Source: an uncultured Lachnospiraceae bacterium (GTDB taxonomy: Bacteria > Bacillota > Clostridia > Lachnospirales > Lachnospiraceae). Taken from it: DNA of 29,345 bases. Position numbers and translations under genes: made by a program. Each line of letters opens with the position of its first letter. Position 1 is the stretch's first letter. The stretch covers positions 1-29,345 of the forward strand of contig CALGVA010000024.1 of the NCBI GenBank assembly GCA_937920345.1, read 5' to 3'. The notes beneath the pieces are model-generated. The model was not told the DNA's origin. It did not search any database and saw only the letters and a list, made by a program, of their open reading frames with translations. Positions 13,189-21,071 of the stretch are shown one piece after another.

Positions 13189-14157
13189 TTAAACGAGAAA
13201 ACGAATACGCTGTCCGAGGCAGGAAATACTGATACGGTCGGATTTCAGGTACACTTCACCGTCGGTATGAACCCATAGCGGCACGGAGGTTCTGACACGG
13301 ACGGAGGAGGCCCGATAGTGATTGATCTGCGGGAACATGTAATGCTTCCCGAAGAAAGCAGTGGGCAGGGCGAACAGGATCAGCAGCTTGGGAAGATTTC
13401 CCACGACGCACAGATCCAGAAGTCCGTCCGTATCGTTCGCCTGCGGGCAGAAACGGAAACCGCCGCCTTCATAGGGATGGATCATGAAAGCAGAGAAGAG
13501 AAATTTCGGGATCCTGATGGTATCTTTGCCGTCGAGACAGATCCTGCAGGATACGGATCTGGCAGTGATCAACTGTTTCAGGGCAATGCCGAGGTAAGTC
13601 AGCTTCCCCAGCTTGAAACGATTTAATGTATTTTTAATAGGAGAGGACAGAGCTTCCTCGCACACGGCGGCATCGAATCCGATTCCACTGCTGACGATAA
13701 AATACCGGCTTCTGTGTTCGGGACGCTTATGCAGCCTGGATACGATTTCAGTATTGTCATCGTAGGTCAGTATGCCGAGGTCGATTCTGCGGGAATGGGT
13801 ACCGTCCAGAATCTGCAGCAGAAGTTCCGTCGGGTTACGGTGCAGCTTTAAGGCTCTTGCGAGATCATTGCTGGAACCGGTAGGGATATAGCCGATGCTG
13901 ACCTTATCGAAGTCAGCGATACCCTGCAGAGCTTCGTTGACAGTGCCGTCTCCGCCGAGCAGGATCAGGTTAAGAGGTGTTTCTGCGCCTGGGGCAGCCG
14001 AAGTGATCTCCTCGGTCAGTTCCGATACATGCCCGATATGTGTGGAGATATAAGCGCGGTAGGAAACGTTTCTTTCCTGTAGTACCGGCTCCAGGGTCTT
14101 CCAGATCGCTAGCCCTTTGCCGGACTTAGATGTCGGGTTGATGATAATATGATACAT
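13189..14157 (-). CDS. diacylglycerol kinase family lipid kinase (YegS/DagK type)
   Basis: The 322-residue protein carries the DAG-kinase catalytic domain: IIINPTSKSGKG at the N-terminus, the LLGGDGTVNEALQG nucleotide motif (G68-T72), IPTGSSNDLARAL and a C-terminal beta-sandwich with EGGGFRFCPQANDTDGLLDLC and VHTDGEVYL. Family members phosphorylate diacylglycerol or related lipids with ATP, recycling lipid left over from lipoteichoic acid synthesis. ATG 14157 is chosen because GAGGT lies seven bases upstream and the family motif starts there; the open frame to 14229 would pass through the promoter. It precedes the PAP2 gene on the same strand; the two activities are opposite (kinase and phosphatase), suggesting a lipid phosphate cycle. 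Confidence 0.9.
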   Translation of the reverse strand: MYHIIINPTSKSGKGLAIWKTLEPVLQERNVSYRAYISTHIGHVSELTEEITSAAPGAETPLNLILLGGDGTVNEALQGIADFDKVSIGYIPTGSSNDLARALKLHRNPTELLLQILDGTHSRRIDLGILTYDDNTEIVSRLHKRPEHRSRYFIVSSGIGFDAAVCEEALSSPIKNTLNRFKLGKLTYLGIALKQLITARSVSCRICLDGKDTIRIPKFLFSAFMIHPYEGGGFRFCPQANDTDGLLDLCVVGNLPKLLILFALPTAFFGKHYMFPQINHYRASSVRVRTSVPLWVHTDGEVYLKSDRISISCLGQRIRFLV

Positions 14158-14181
14158 GGCGGTTACCTCGTCTTTCGTAAT

Positions 14182-14209
14182 ATAATACCCGTTGACATTT
14201 GAATCGCAA
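14182..14209 (-). promoter_or_regulatory. promoter for the lipid kinase gene
   Basis: On the minus strand: TTGCGA (14209-14204), 16 bases, TATTAT (14187-14182), with the start codon at 14157 about 25 bases downstream of the -10 box. Divergent from the glyA promoter. Confidence 0.45.
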
Positions 14210-14299
14210 TAACAATCTAAGTATATCATATGAATGACGGCCCGGGCAAATTAACGTTGCGCCGCAATTATCTCCTGTGATATACTAATAACAATTTTA

Positions 14300-14308
14300 T
14301 GATATAAT
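14300..14308 (+). promoter_or_regulatory. extended -10 promoter for glyA
   Basis: TGATATAAT is a perfect extended -10 element (TGn-TATAAT). No good -35 box is seen at the right distance, which extended -10 promoters can tolerate. The leader to ATG 14372 would be about 57 bases. A TTGACA at 14330 has no matching -10. Confidence 0.45.
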
Positions 14309-14371
14309 CCGGTACATAAGAAGTAGTTATTGACAAGCAGGTAATATGAGAAAGAAAGGCAGGAACAGAAA

Positions 14372-15610
14372 ATGTATTCATTAGACGAAGTGAAGATGAT
14401 TGATCCGGAGATCGCGCAGGCGATTGAAGACGAACAGCAGCGGCAGAATTCGCACATTGAGCTGATCGCATCCGAGAACTGGGTGAGTAAAGCGGTTATG
14501 GCGGCTATGGGAAGCCCGCTTACGAATAAATACGCGGAGGGCTATCCGGGTAAGCGGTATTACGGCGGCTGCGAGTGTGTGGACGTTGTGGAGGATCTGG
14601 CGAGAGACAGAGCGAAAGAGCTTTTTGGCTGTGAGTATGTCAATGTGCAGCCTCATTCCGGCGCGCAGGCGAATATGGCAGTATTCTTCGCGGTTATGGA
14701 ACCGGGAGATACTTTCATGGGTATGAACCTGGATCACGGCGGACACCTGTCCCACGGATCACCGGTCAATATGTCCGGCAAGTATTTTAAATGTGTGCCT
14801 TACGGCGTGAATGATGAAGGCTTCCTTGATTATGATAACGTGCGCAGAATCGCACTGGAATGTAAACCGAAAATGATCGTGGCGGGTGCGTCCGCTTACG
14901 CGAGAACGATAGATTTTAAGAAATTCAGAGAGATTGCGGATGAGGTCGGCGCGGTACTTATGGTAGATATCGCACATATCGCAGGTCTTGTGGCTGCAGG
15001 ACTGCATCCGAGTCCGATTCCCTATGCGCATGTGACCACGACCACGACCCATAAGACACTTCGCGGACCCCGCGGCGGTATGATCATGTCCAGTCAGGAA
15101 ATTGCGGATAAGTACAATTTCAATAAGGCTATTTTCCCGGGGATTCAGGGAGGCCCGCTGATGCATGTGATCGCGGCGAAGGCTGTCTGCTTTAAGGAGG
15201 CGCTCGATCCGGCGTTCAAGGAATACCAGCAGAATGTCGTGAACAATGCGCAGGCACTCTGCAAGGGACTGCAGAACAGGGATGTAAAGATCGTGTCAGA
15301 CGGCACGGACAATCATCTGATGTTAGTTGATCTGACTACCTATGATCTTACCGGTAAAGCGGTGGAAAAGCTCCTTGACGAAGCGCACATTACAGCGAAT
15401 AAGAATACGATTCCGAATGATCCGAAGTCACCTTTTGTCACAAGCGGTATCCGCCTCGGCACACCGGCAGCGACATCACGCGGCCTGAATGCAGAGGATA
15501 TGGATCAGGTTGCGGAGGCAATCTCTATTGTGATCAAAGAAGGAGAAGCCGGGATTGACAAGGCACGTGCCATTGTGAAGACGCTGACGGATAAGTATCC
15601 GTTGATCTAA
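14372..15610 (+). CDS. glyA: serine hydroxymethyltransferase
   Basis: GlyA converts serine and tetrahydrofolate to glycine and methylene-tetrahydrofolate, the main source of one-carbon units, using pyridoxal phosphate. The 412-residue protein is full length and well conserved: HIELIASENWVSKAV, NKYAEGYPGKRYYGGCE, NVQPHSGAQANM, the cofactor residues D199 and H202 in MVDIAHIAGL, the Schiff-base lysine K228 in TTTTTHKTLRGPRGG, and a C-terminal SGIRLGTPAATSRG. AGGA (14361-14364) lies seven bases before the ATG. It is probably a single-gene transcript; it fits functionally with thrH (serine) and hom/lysC (threonine) in the same window. Confidence 0.97.
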   Translation: MYSLDEVKMIDPEIAQAIEDEQQRQNSHIELIASENWVSKAVMAAMGSPLTNKYAEGYPGKRYYGGCECVDVVEDLARDRAKELFGCEYVNVQPHSGAQANMAVFFAVMEPGDTFMGMNLDHGGHLSHGSPVNMSGKYFKCVPYGVNDEGFLDYDNVRRIALECKPKMIVAGASAYARTIDFKKFREIADEVGAVLMVDIAHIAGLVAAGLHPSPIPYAHVTTTTTHKTLRGPRGGMIMSSQEIADKYNFNKAIFPGIQGGPLMHVIAAKAVCFKEALDPAFKEYQQNVVNNAQALCKGLQNRDVKIVSDGTDNHLMLVDLTTYDLTGKAVEKLLDEAHITANKNTIPNDPKSPFVTSGIRLGTPAATSRGLNAEDMDQVAEAISIVIKEGEAGIDKARAIVKTLTDKYPLI

Positions 15611-15675
15611 GGTGCTGACCTGATACCAAATGTGCAACAGGGAAGCCGAAGGCTGACTGGATAATATCCAGAATA

Positions 15676-15705
15676 TTGACATATATTCAGACCCTTTGTT
15701 ACAAT
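15676..15705 (+). promoter_or_regulatory. promoter for the hybrid kinase gene
   Basis: TTGACA (15676-15681), 18 bases, TACAAT (15700-15705). The predicted start near 15712 leaves a leader of about 195 bases before ATG 15908, which contains a strong hairpin. Confidence 0.65.
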
Positions 15706-15731
15706 AGAATCAGTAGAAATATCGTTCCGTT

Positions 15732-15762
15732 CCGACACCATGTACATGCTGCATGGTGTCGG
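15732..15762 (+). other. strong leader hairpin between glyA and the kinase gene
   Basis: CCGACACCATG (15732-15742) and CATGGTGTCGG (15752-15762) form a perfect 11-bp stem with a nine-base loop. No T run follows directly (the nearest is at 15774-15778), so it is not a clean terminator. It lies 20 bases into the predicted leader. The remaining leader to 15907 shows no ORF and no riboswitch class I recognise. Confidence 0.65.
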
Positions 15763-15907
15763 AAGCATATACATTTTTGGCTGCAATTTACACTGTTATC
15801 TTCGATGGATGCTTGAGGTCGAAGGTAATCTGCCTGCATTAAAATATGCAAAGCATTACCGGTGTGAATTGTAATATTATACTTGCAGACATCAGGGGGA
15901 GATCGGT

Positions 15908-18900
15908 ATGTACCATTGTCATACTTATTTATATCTGGCAGGCTGTACGGAAAGAGCATTTGAAATTATTAAAGATACGAAACCGCTTGCGCATTTTTCA
16001 CACAGTTTTGTTGAAAGCGTGGCTGTGGATAAAGAACTGGCAGCGAAGGCGGACGTGATTTTTGCGAATCTGCACGGATGGAATGTGCAGGAGGCGGTAC
16101 GGTCAATCATAGAGAGTAAGCGCGGAGAAACCGGGCTTATTCTGCTTGCGGATAAAGAGCAAATATCCCTTATAACGGACCAATTAGAGGGGGTTATGGA
16201 TATCTGGACAATTCCGATGTCGGACGAGGAGATCCGGTTCCGTTTTCTGAGATGGCAGAAGACATACAGAGACAGTAAGGACGCATGGCAGACAAAGCAG
16301 TTTCTCGATGCTGCCATCAACAGTACGCCGAATCTCGTCTGGTATAAAGATAAACACGGCATACACGAGAAAGTAAACAACAGTTTCTGCTCCACTGTAA
16401 ATAAGACTATGGATCAGGTGGAAGGCCGCGGTCACGCTTATATATGGGATGTGGAGGAAGATGATCCTGCCTGCATTGAATCGGAGCAGAAGGTCATGAG
16501 CAGCAGGAGAACATGCATCTCCGAGGAGACGATCCAGGTCAGTGACGGGCTCAGAACTTTGATTACATATAAATCACCTTTGTATGATATTGACGGCAGC
16601 GTGATGGGAACAGTCGGTCTGGGGATTGACGTTACCCGCGAACGCGAATACGAACAGGAAGTCATTAAGAAGGCGCGCACGCTCGAGACAATCTTTACCA
16701 GCATAGAATGCGGCGTATTATGTCATTCTCTGGACGGTACGCGGATTATAAGTGTAAATAAGGCGGCGCTCAGGATCCTTGGGTGCGACTCGAAAGAAGA
16801 ACTGATGGAAGAAGGCTTTGACATGGTTGCGGCCTCTGTTTTTGAGGAGGATAAGCCGGGCGTTCAGAGCAGCATGAAGGAACTCAAGGAAGTAGGCGAC
16901 AGCTGCAGCGTGGAGTATCGCGTACAGCATAAGAACGGGGAGATCGTGCATGTTCTGGGTAATGTCAAACTGTTAGAGGAGAATGGTGAAGTATTCTATC
17001 AACGGTTTCTGCTGGATTGTACGGAGCAGAAACAGCAGGAGGAAAAGAACGCACAATATCAGATGGAACTGATTCAGGCGCTGACCATTGACTATAAGCT
17101 TGTATGTTTTGTCGATCTAGATACGGACCGGGGAACTGTGCTGCAGAGTGATGATCCCGAAGGACAACTGTTCGGGGGTATTTTTAATGGAGACATTGTG
17201 TTCAGAGAATGCATGGAACGGTACGGGCGTGAGTTCGTTCATGCGGAAGACAGAGAAATGTTCCAGATGGCCGCCGAACAGGAGCGCATCAGAGCAGAAC
17301 TGCAGGGGAAACGTTCATACTGTGTAAGATATCGTGTTGTCAGGGCACAATCGGTAGAATATTTTGAAGTAAAAGTCGTGCGTGCGGGAATCTGGGAAAG
17401 ACAGTTCGGCATGGTTATCGGATTCCGAAATGTCGATGAACAGATCCGCAGCGAGATGCAGAAGAAAGATATCCTTGAGAGTGCGCTTGCACAGGCGAAC
17501 CGGGCAAATAAGGCGAAGAGTGTGTTCCTTTCGAATATGTCGCACGATATCCGTACGCCGATGAACGCGATCGTCGGCTTCACAACACTGGCGATCACGC
17601 ATATTGACCGCAGTGATCAGGTGAAGGAATATCTGGAGAAGATCATGGCATCAGGCAATCATCTGCTGAGTCTGATCAACGACGTGCTTGATATGAGCCG
17701 TATCGAAAGCGGTAAGATTCAACTGGAAGAAAAGGTCTGCAGTCTGCCGGATATCGTGCATGGTCTTTGTAACATTCTACAGGGAGATATTCGTGCAAAA
17801 CGGCTTGAACTCTATATTGATACGGTGGATGTCTTAAATGAAGATATCTATTGCGACAAACTGCGTCTCAATCAGGTACTTTTAAATCTGGTCAGCAATG
17901 CAGTGAAGTATACACCGGAGGGCGGGACGATCAATGTGCGGATCACGGAACAGCCGGTAGACAGAGAGGGCTATGCCGGATATGTATTTACGGTTAAAGA
18001 TAGCGGAATCGGTATGAGCGAAGAGTTTTTGCGGCACATTTTTGAGCCCTTTGAGAGAGAAGAAAATTCAACGATCAGCGGTATTCAGGGAACCGGGCTT
18101 GGCATGGCGATCACCAAGAATATTGTGGACATGATGAACGGTAATATAGAAGTGCAGAGCGAACAGGGCGTCGGCACGCAGTTTGACGTATCCTTTATCT
18201 TCCGTACACATGTCAGGGAAGAACTGAATCAGAATATTCCGGAGTTAAAGAACTGCAGAGCGCTTGTGGTAGACAGTGATAAGGACAGCTGTGAGAGCGT
18301 ATCTCATATGCTCGGCCAGATCGGTATGCGTGCAGAGTGGGCAGTGTCGGAGGAAGAAGCAGTACTGCAGAGCCGGGAGGCGGCTATGCAGGGAGATGAT
18401 TTCAGGGTCTATGTGATCGGCTGGATGCTGCCGGAGATCGATGGGATCGGGATTGCCCGCCGGATACGGGAGGAGATCGAACAGGAGGCAATCGTTATTG
18501 TCCTGACGGCATGTGACTGGGCGGATATTGAGGATGAGGCGAAGCAGGCCGGCGTTACGGCATTTTGCAGTAAGCCGCTGTTCCTGTCAGAGTTAATGGA
18601 GTGCCTTGACTCTGTCCTGCATGGAGAGAAGCATGAGGTGAAGGAAGATAAAACAGGCATGCAGAGCCTCAAAGAGGCGCGTATTCTTCTGGCAGAGGAT
18701 GTGGAACTGAATCAGGAGATTGCAGTCGAGATTCTGGGTGATGCCGGGTTTGTGACGGAAGTTGCCGGCAACGGTCAGGAGGCTGTGGAAATGCTTCGGA
18801 GGTCTGAGCCGGGGTATTATCAGCTGATTCTGATGGATATTCAGATGCCGGTTATGAACGGTTATGAGGCAACGAAGGCAATCCGCAGACTTAAAAATAA

Positions 18901-19054
18901 AGAACTGGCGTCGATACCGATTCTTGCAATGTCTGCCAATGCTTTTGAGGAAGATAAACAGGAAGCTTTGCGGAGCGGAATGAACGGACATATTGCGAAG
19001 CCTATAGATATTGACAGTATGTTTGAAACATTGCACAACGTGCTGAGCAGATAA
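15908..19054 (+). CDS. hybrid sensor histidine kinase with PAS domains and two receivers, the first degenerate
   Basis: A 1048-residue signalling protein without obvious membrane helices, so probably cytoplasmic. Domains in order: an N-terminal pseudo-receiver-like domain (1-120, ending FRFLRWQKTYRD); PAS-like domains (about 130-265, 268-390 and a further one to about 510); HisKA with the phospho-accepting H546 in NMSHDIRTPMNAIVGF; HATPase_c (DKLRLNQVLLNLVSNAVKYT, DSGIGMSEEF, GTGLGMAITKNI); receiver 1 (about 775-905), where Gly838 stands in place of the phospho-acceptor Asp (VIGWMLPEIDG); and receiver 2 (about 920-1045) with intact D977 (LMDIQMPVMNG). A GGGGGAG site precedes ATG 15908. Output is likely through a phosphorelay partner elsewhere. 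Such pseudo-receiver/PAS hybrid kinases are common in Lachnospiraceae; the signal is unknown. Confidence 0.92.
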   Translation: MYHCHTYLYLAGCTERAFEIIKDTKPLAHFSHSFVESVAVDKELAAKADVIFANLHGWNVQEAVRSIIESKRGETGLILLADKEQISLITDQLEGVMDIWTIPMSDEEIRFRFLRWQKTYRDSKDAWQTKQFLDAAINSTPNLVWYKDKHGIHEKVNNSFCSTVNKTMDQVEGRGHAYIWDVEEDDPACIESEQKVMSSRRTCISEETIQVSDGLRTLITYKSPLYDIDGSVMGTVGLGIDVTREREYEQEVIKKARTLETIFTSIECGVLCHSLDGTRIISVNKAALRILGCDSKEELMEEGFDMVAASVFEEDKPGVQSSMKELKEVGDSCSVEYRVQHKNGEIVHVLGNVKLLEENGEVFYQRFLLDCTEQKQQEEKNAQYQMELIQALTIDYKLVCFVDLDTDRGTVLQSDDPEGQLFGGIFNGDIVFRECMERYGREFVHAEDREMFQMAAEQERIRAELQGKRSYCVRYRVVRAQSVEYFEVKVVRAGIWERQFGMVIGFRNVDEQIRSEMQKKDILESALAQANRANKAKSVFLSNMSHDIRTPMNAIVGFTTLAITHIDRSDQVKEYLEKIMASGNHLLSLINDVLDMSRIESGKIQLEEKVCSLPDIVHGLCNILQGDIRAKRLELYIDTVDVLNEDIYCDKLRLNQVLLNLVSNAVKYTPEGGTINVRITEQPVDREGYAGYVFTVKDSGIGMSEEFLRHIFEPFEREENSTISGIQGTGLGMAITKNIVDMMNGNIEVQSEQGVGTQFDVSFIFRTHVREELNQNIPELKNCRALVVDSDKDSCESVSHMLGQIGMRAEWAVSEEEAVLQSREAAMQGDDFRVYVIGWMLPEIDGIGIARRIREEIEQEAIVIVLTACDWADIEDEAKQAGVTAFCSKPLFLSELMECLDSVLHGEKHEVKEDKTGMQSLKEARILLAEDVELNQEIAVEILGDAGFVTEVAGNGQEAVEMLRRSEPGYYQLILMDIQMPVMNGYEATKAIRRLKNKELASIPILAMSANAFEEDKQEALRSGMNGHIAKPIDIDSMFETLHNVLSR

Positions 19055-19076
19055 AAGGTGTCGGCAGGACGAATCA

Positions 19077-19127
19077 AAGAGATATTCTTTAGCTATTGTT
19101 TACGGCGGAGAGTATCTCTTTTCATTT
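19077..19127 (+). terminator. probable terminator after the hybrid kinase gene
   Basis: AAAGAGATA (19077-19085) and TATCTCTTT (19114-19122) pair over nine bases around a 28-base loop, followed by TTTTCATTTG. The large loop makes it weaker than the other terminators in the window. Confidence 0.5.
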
Positions 19128-19159
19128 GCGGAATAGTGCAAGGCTGAACTGTTACAAAT

Positions 19160-19204
19160 ATTGTACAATTTACACTTGCCAGAATTGTATAATTGTGCTA
19201 GTAT
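19160..19204 (+). promoter_or_regulatory. promoter and repeated palindromic operator of the pheB-hom-lysC operon
   Basis: Two near-identical, self-complementary 11-mers, ATTGTACAATT (19160-19170) and ATTGTATAATT (19184-19194), are spaced 24 bases start to start. The second contains TATAAT (19188-19193), and a promoter TTGCCA (19176-19181), 17 bases, TAGTAT (19199-19204) runs through it. The leader to ATG 19330 is about 120 bases and has no ORF or known riboswitch that I can see. Confidence 0.5.
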
Positions 19205-19329
19205 ATCTTTCGGTGGAAAACAAGTGTCTTTGGTCAACAGACGACTGGAGACACATGTGTGCATGGTGCAGACCATGTGAACAGAATATAAAATGCGTGT
19301 ACCGATAGGACAGAGAGGTGTGGTGCGGT

Positions 19330-19773
19330 ATGCAGGAGACAGCGGGTTATTTTGTTGTAAGACAGAAAGCTGTTCCGGAGGTGCTGCTGGGGGTTGTGGA
19401 AGCCAAGCGGCTGGTGGATTCGGGAAGGGCTTTATCTGTGCAGGAAGCGGTGGACAGGGTAGGCATCAGTAGAAGTTCTTTCTACAAATATAAAGATGAT
19501 ATTTTTCCATTTCACGATAATGCGCAGGGAACTACGATCACGCTTACCTTTCAGATGGACGATGAGACTGGGCTTTTGTCAGACGTGCTCAAGATCGTGG
19601 CAGACTGCGGGGCGAACATTCTGACGATTCATCAGAGTATTCCGATCAACGGGGTAGCATCGCTTAGTCTGAGTGTGCAGGTGCTTCCGACGACCTCAGA
19701 TGTGTCTAAGATGATCGAGGCAATGGAGGACATGCAGGGTGTTCATAATGTGAAGATCGTGGCGCGGGACTAG
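19330..19773 (+). CDS. pheB: ACT-domain regulator, PheB/UPF0735 family
   Basis: The 147-residue protein is the usual family length. Residues 1-60 hold VPEVLLGVVEAKRLVDSG and a helix-turn-helix-like segment (LSVQEAVDRVGISRSSFYKY, then KDDIFPF); residues 70-147 form an ACT domain (TITLTFQMDDETGLLSDVLK, ANILTIHQSIPINGVASLSL), a ligand-binding fold that usually senses amino acids. ATG 19330 matches the family start; the in-frame GTG at 19318 directly abuts the GAGG site and is unlikely. It leads an operon with homoserine dehydrogenase (47-base gap) and aspartate kinase, a common clostridial order, so it probably monitors an aspartate-family amino acid. The biochemical role is not established. Confidence 0.88.
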   Translation: MQETAGYFVVRQKAVPEVLLGVVEAKRLVDSGRALSVQEAVDRVGISRSSFYKYKDDIFPFHDNAQGTTITLTFQMDDETGLLSDVLKIVADCGANILTIHQSIPINGVASLSLSVQVLPTTSDVSKMIEAMEDMQGVHNVKIVARD

Positions 19774-19820
19774 TGCACCGCGCGGGAAACATCGCAAATA
19801 TACAATAAGGAGATATGACA

Positions 19821-21029
19821 ATGATTCATGTAGCGGTATTAGGGTACGGCACGGTGGGCAGCGGTGTCGTGGAGGTAATCGAAACCAATAAGAAAGATAT
19901 TAACAAGAGATCGGCGGCAGAACTGAATATTAAGTATATTCTGGATCTGAGAGATTTTCCGGGAGATCCTTATGAGAGCAAAGTGGTGCATGATTACGAA
20001 GTAATATTGAATGATCCGGAAGTTGCGATTATCTGTGAGACGATGGGCGGCATTAATCCTGCGTACGATTTTTCCAAGAGGGCGCTGCTTGCGGGTAAGA
20101 GCGTGTGTACGTCCAACAAGGAGCTGGTTGCGAATCATGGTCCGGAACTGATCAGGATTGCCAGAGAGAATCGCTGTAACTATATGTTTGAAGCGAGTGT
20201 CGGCGGCGGGATTCCGATTATCCGTCCGCTGAACTATTCCCTGACGGCGGAGCGGATCGACTCCATCACGGGTATCTTAAACGGAACGACGAACTATATT
20301 CTGACGAAGATGGACAAGGAGGGCGCCGATTTCGAGGATGTACTGAAAGAAGCGCAGGAGAAGGGATATGCGGAGAGGAATCCGGAAGCCGATGTGGAAG
20401 GATACGATGCCTGCCGCAAGATCGCGATTCTCTCGTCACTTATGTGCGGTAAGAACGTAAAATATGAAGAGATCTATACAGAAGGGATCACGAAGATCTC
20501 CGCGGCAGATTTCTTATACGCGAAGCAGATGAATAAATCCGTGAAGCTGCTCGGTATGAGCCGTGACAAGGAGAATGGATTCTTCGCGATGGTGGCGCCG
20601 TTTATGATTTCGAAGGATCACCCGCTCTACTGTGTAAACGATGTGTTTAATGCGGTCTACGTGCACGGGAATATGCTGGGCGATTCCATGTATTACGGCC
20701 GGGGTGCGGGTAAGCTTCCCACGGCGAGCGCTGTAGTGTCCGACGTGGTGGACTGCGCGAGACATCCGGGTAAGACGGTTATGTGCTTCTGGGAAAACGA
20801 AGATGTGAAGGTAGAGAGCATTGAGAATGATAACGGCAAATTCTTTGTCAGAGTGGCGGCTGACCGTAAGGAAGCTGCGATGGAAGCATTCGGATCTCTC
20901 GCAGAGGTCAATGTGGGGATCAGTGAGGAATTCGGTTTCATGACGCAGGTTATGACCGAGAAGGAATTTAACGACAGGATCGCCTCTATTGGCGGCTGCA
21001 TTAACAGAATCAGAATTTTAAGCGTGTAA
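19821..21029 (+). CDS. hom: homoserine dehydrogenase
   Basis: Hom reduces aspartate semialdehyde to homoserine with NAD(P)H, committing carbon to threonine and methionine. The 402 residues show the N-terminal Rossmann motif VAVLGYGTVGSGVVEVI, the catalytic-domain signature with SNKELVANHGPEL, EASVGGGIPIIRPLN, ILNGTTNYILTKM and the lysine-containing AAILS-like segment ACRKIAILSSLMCG. The C-terminal part is ACT-like (about 325-402), as in feedback-inhibited enzymes. AAGGAG (19807-19812) is eight bases from ATG 19821 but only two from the in-frame ATG 19815, so 19821 is preferred. It sits between pheB and lysC. Confidence 0.95.
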   Translation: MIHVAVLGYGTVGSGVVEVIETNKKDINKRSAAELNIKYILDLRDFPGDPYESKVVHDYEVILNDPEVAIICETMGGINPAYDFSKRALLAGKSVCTSNKELVANHGPELIRIARENRCNYMFEASVGGGIPIIRPLNYSLTAERIDSITGILNGTTNYILTKMDKEGADFEDVLKEAQEKGYAERNPEADVEGYDACRKIAILSSLMCGKNVKYEEIYTEGITKISAADFLYAKQMNKSVKLLGMSRDKENGFFAMVAPFMISKDHPLYCVNDVFNAVYVHGNMLGDSMYYGRGAGKLPTASAVVSDVVDCARHPGKTVMCFWENEDVKVESIENDNGKFFVRVAADRKEAAMEAFGSLAEVNVGISEEFGFMTQVMTEKEFNDRIASIGGCINRIRILSV

Positions 21030-21071
21030 GCGGCGCAGATCAGAATAGAAGAAATCGAGGAAGAAAGTATT

